DNA of 6,144 nucleotides from Limnoraphis robusta CS-951. Its GTDB lineage: Bacteria; Cyanobacteriota; Cyanobacteriia; Cyanobacteriales; Microcoleaceae. The stretch's first letter is position 1. Every line of letters starts with the position of its first letter. Under the pieces are notes generated by a model. That model was given only the letters and a program-made list of their open reading frames with translations, had not been told where the DNA came from and searched no databases. Position numbers and translations under genes: made by a program. Shown here one piece after another: positions 5,908 through 6,144 of this stretch. The stretch is taken from positions 611 to 6,754 of the forward strand of contig NZ_LATL02000271.1 in assembly GCF_000972705.2 (NCBI RefSeq), given 5' to 3'.

Positions 5908-6144
5908 GTAGCTCAAATAAACTTTTCTGTTCAACTTGATTCTCCAGTTCATAACGAATTCTTTTGATCCGCTCTATTGCTAGATCGATATATAAATTAT
6001 TAATCTCAAAACCAACTGTTTTTCGACCATTACGAATAGCTGCTTCTGCTGTAGAACCTGAACCCAGAAAAGGATCAAAAACAATATCTCCAGGGTTACT
6101 ACTTGCTAAAATAATACGGCTAACAAGCTGAATTGGAAATTGAG
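5885..6144 (-). CDS. DNA methyltransferase (N4-cytosine/N6-adenine type), C-terminal part
   Basis: The last 85 codons of a gene that continues beyond the right edge. The segment QLVSRIILASSNPGDIVF is followed by DPFLGSGST, the AdoMet-binding motif I, then AAIRNGRKTVGFEIN, with the acidic residue that binds the AdoMet ribose. Motif I near the C-terminus means a beta-type arrangement, with the catalytic SPPY/DPPY motif expected N-terminally, outside the window. Such enzymes methylate the exocyclic amino group of C or A; which one cannot be decided here. Next to a C protein and endonuclease it is the cognate modification enzyme. It is transcribed convergently, so its promoter is separate from the C-controlled one. 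Its stop TAA (5887-5885) lies inside the endonuclease gene. Confidence 0.88.
   Translation of the reverse strand, partial: QFPIQLVSRIILASSNPGDIVFDPFLGSGSTAEAAIRNGRKTVGFEINNLYIDLAIERIKRIRYELENQVEQKSLFELLTDSFSG

Overview
The window looks like a piece of a filamentous cyanobacterial chromosome (Planktothrix/Oscillatoria-like; the genus is inference). The evidence is the AT-rich composition, two exact copies of the cyanobacterial HIP1 octamer GCGATCGC, naphthoquinone (phylloquinone/menaquinone) biosynthesis genes, and a palindrome of a kind I recall from such genomes.

Left part (1-3176, all on the minus strand): a tightly packed gene run read from right to left. It contains a 62-residue two-helix membrane protein of unknown function, menH, menC and a 3'-truncated menE that runs off the left edge. 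menH and menC overlap by one base (TAATG), and menE starts at a GTG 4 nt after the menC stop. The three men genes lie in the order of their reactions: SEPHCHC -> SHCHC (MenH), SHCHC -> o-succinylbenzoate (MenC), OSB -> OSB-CoA (MenE). menC carries a 33-bp perfect hairpin in its coding sequence that reads as 11 in-frame codons, apparently a small palindromic element tolerated in a loop.

Middle (3177-4914): a 235-bp intergenic stretch with a weak promoter candidate for the men run, then a CPBP (Abi/CAAX-protease-like) intramembrane protease on the minus strand. It has an N-terminal membrane anchor, a long helical TPR-like soluble domain and a C-terminal multi-helix catalytic domain. The start is better placed at an ATG (4914) with a GGAGA ribosome binding site than at the upstream TTG (4962).

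Right part (4915-6144): a divergent intergenic region followed by a controller-regulated type II restriction-modification locus. A 72-residue C protein gene is preceded by paired C-box-like operators. The endonuclease gene starts with TTG directly after the C stop codon and in the same frame; the protein is a PD-(D/E)XK enzyme that resembles the ScaI family (AGTACT). A DNA methyltransferase gene, of which only the C-terminal 85 codons are inside the window, lies convergent on the minus strand and overlaps the endonuclease gene by 23 bp. The C protein would bind its operators to time expression of C and the endonuclease, while the methyltransferase protects host DNA from another promoter outside the window. 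No RNA gene, CRISPR array or insertion sequence was seen.
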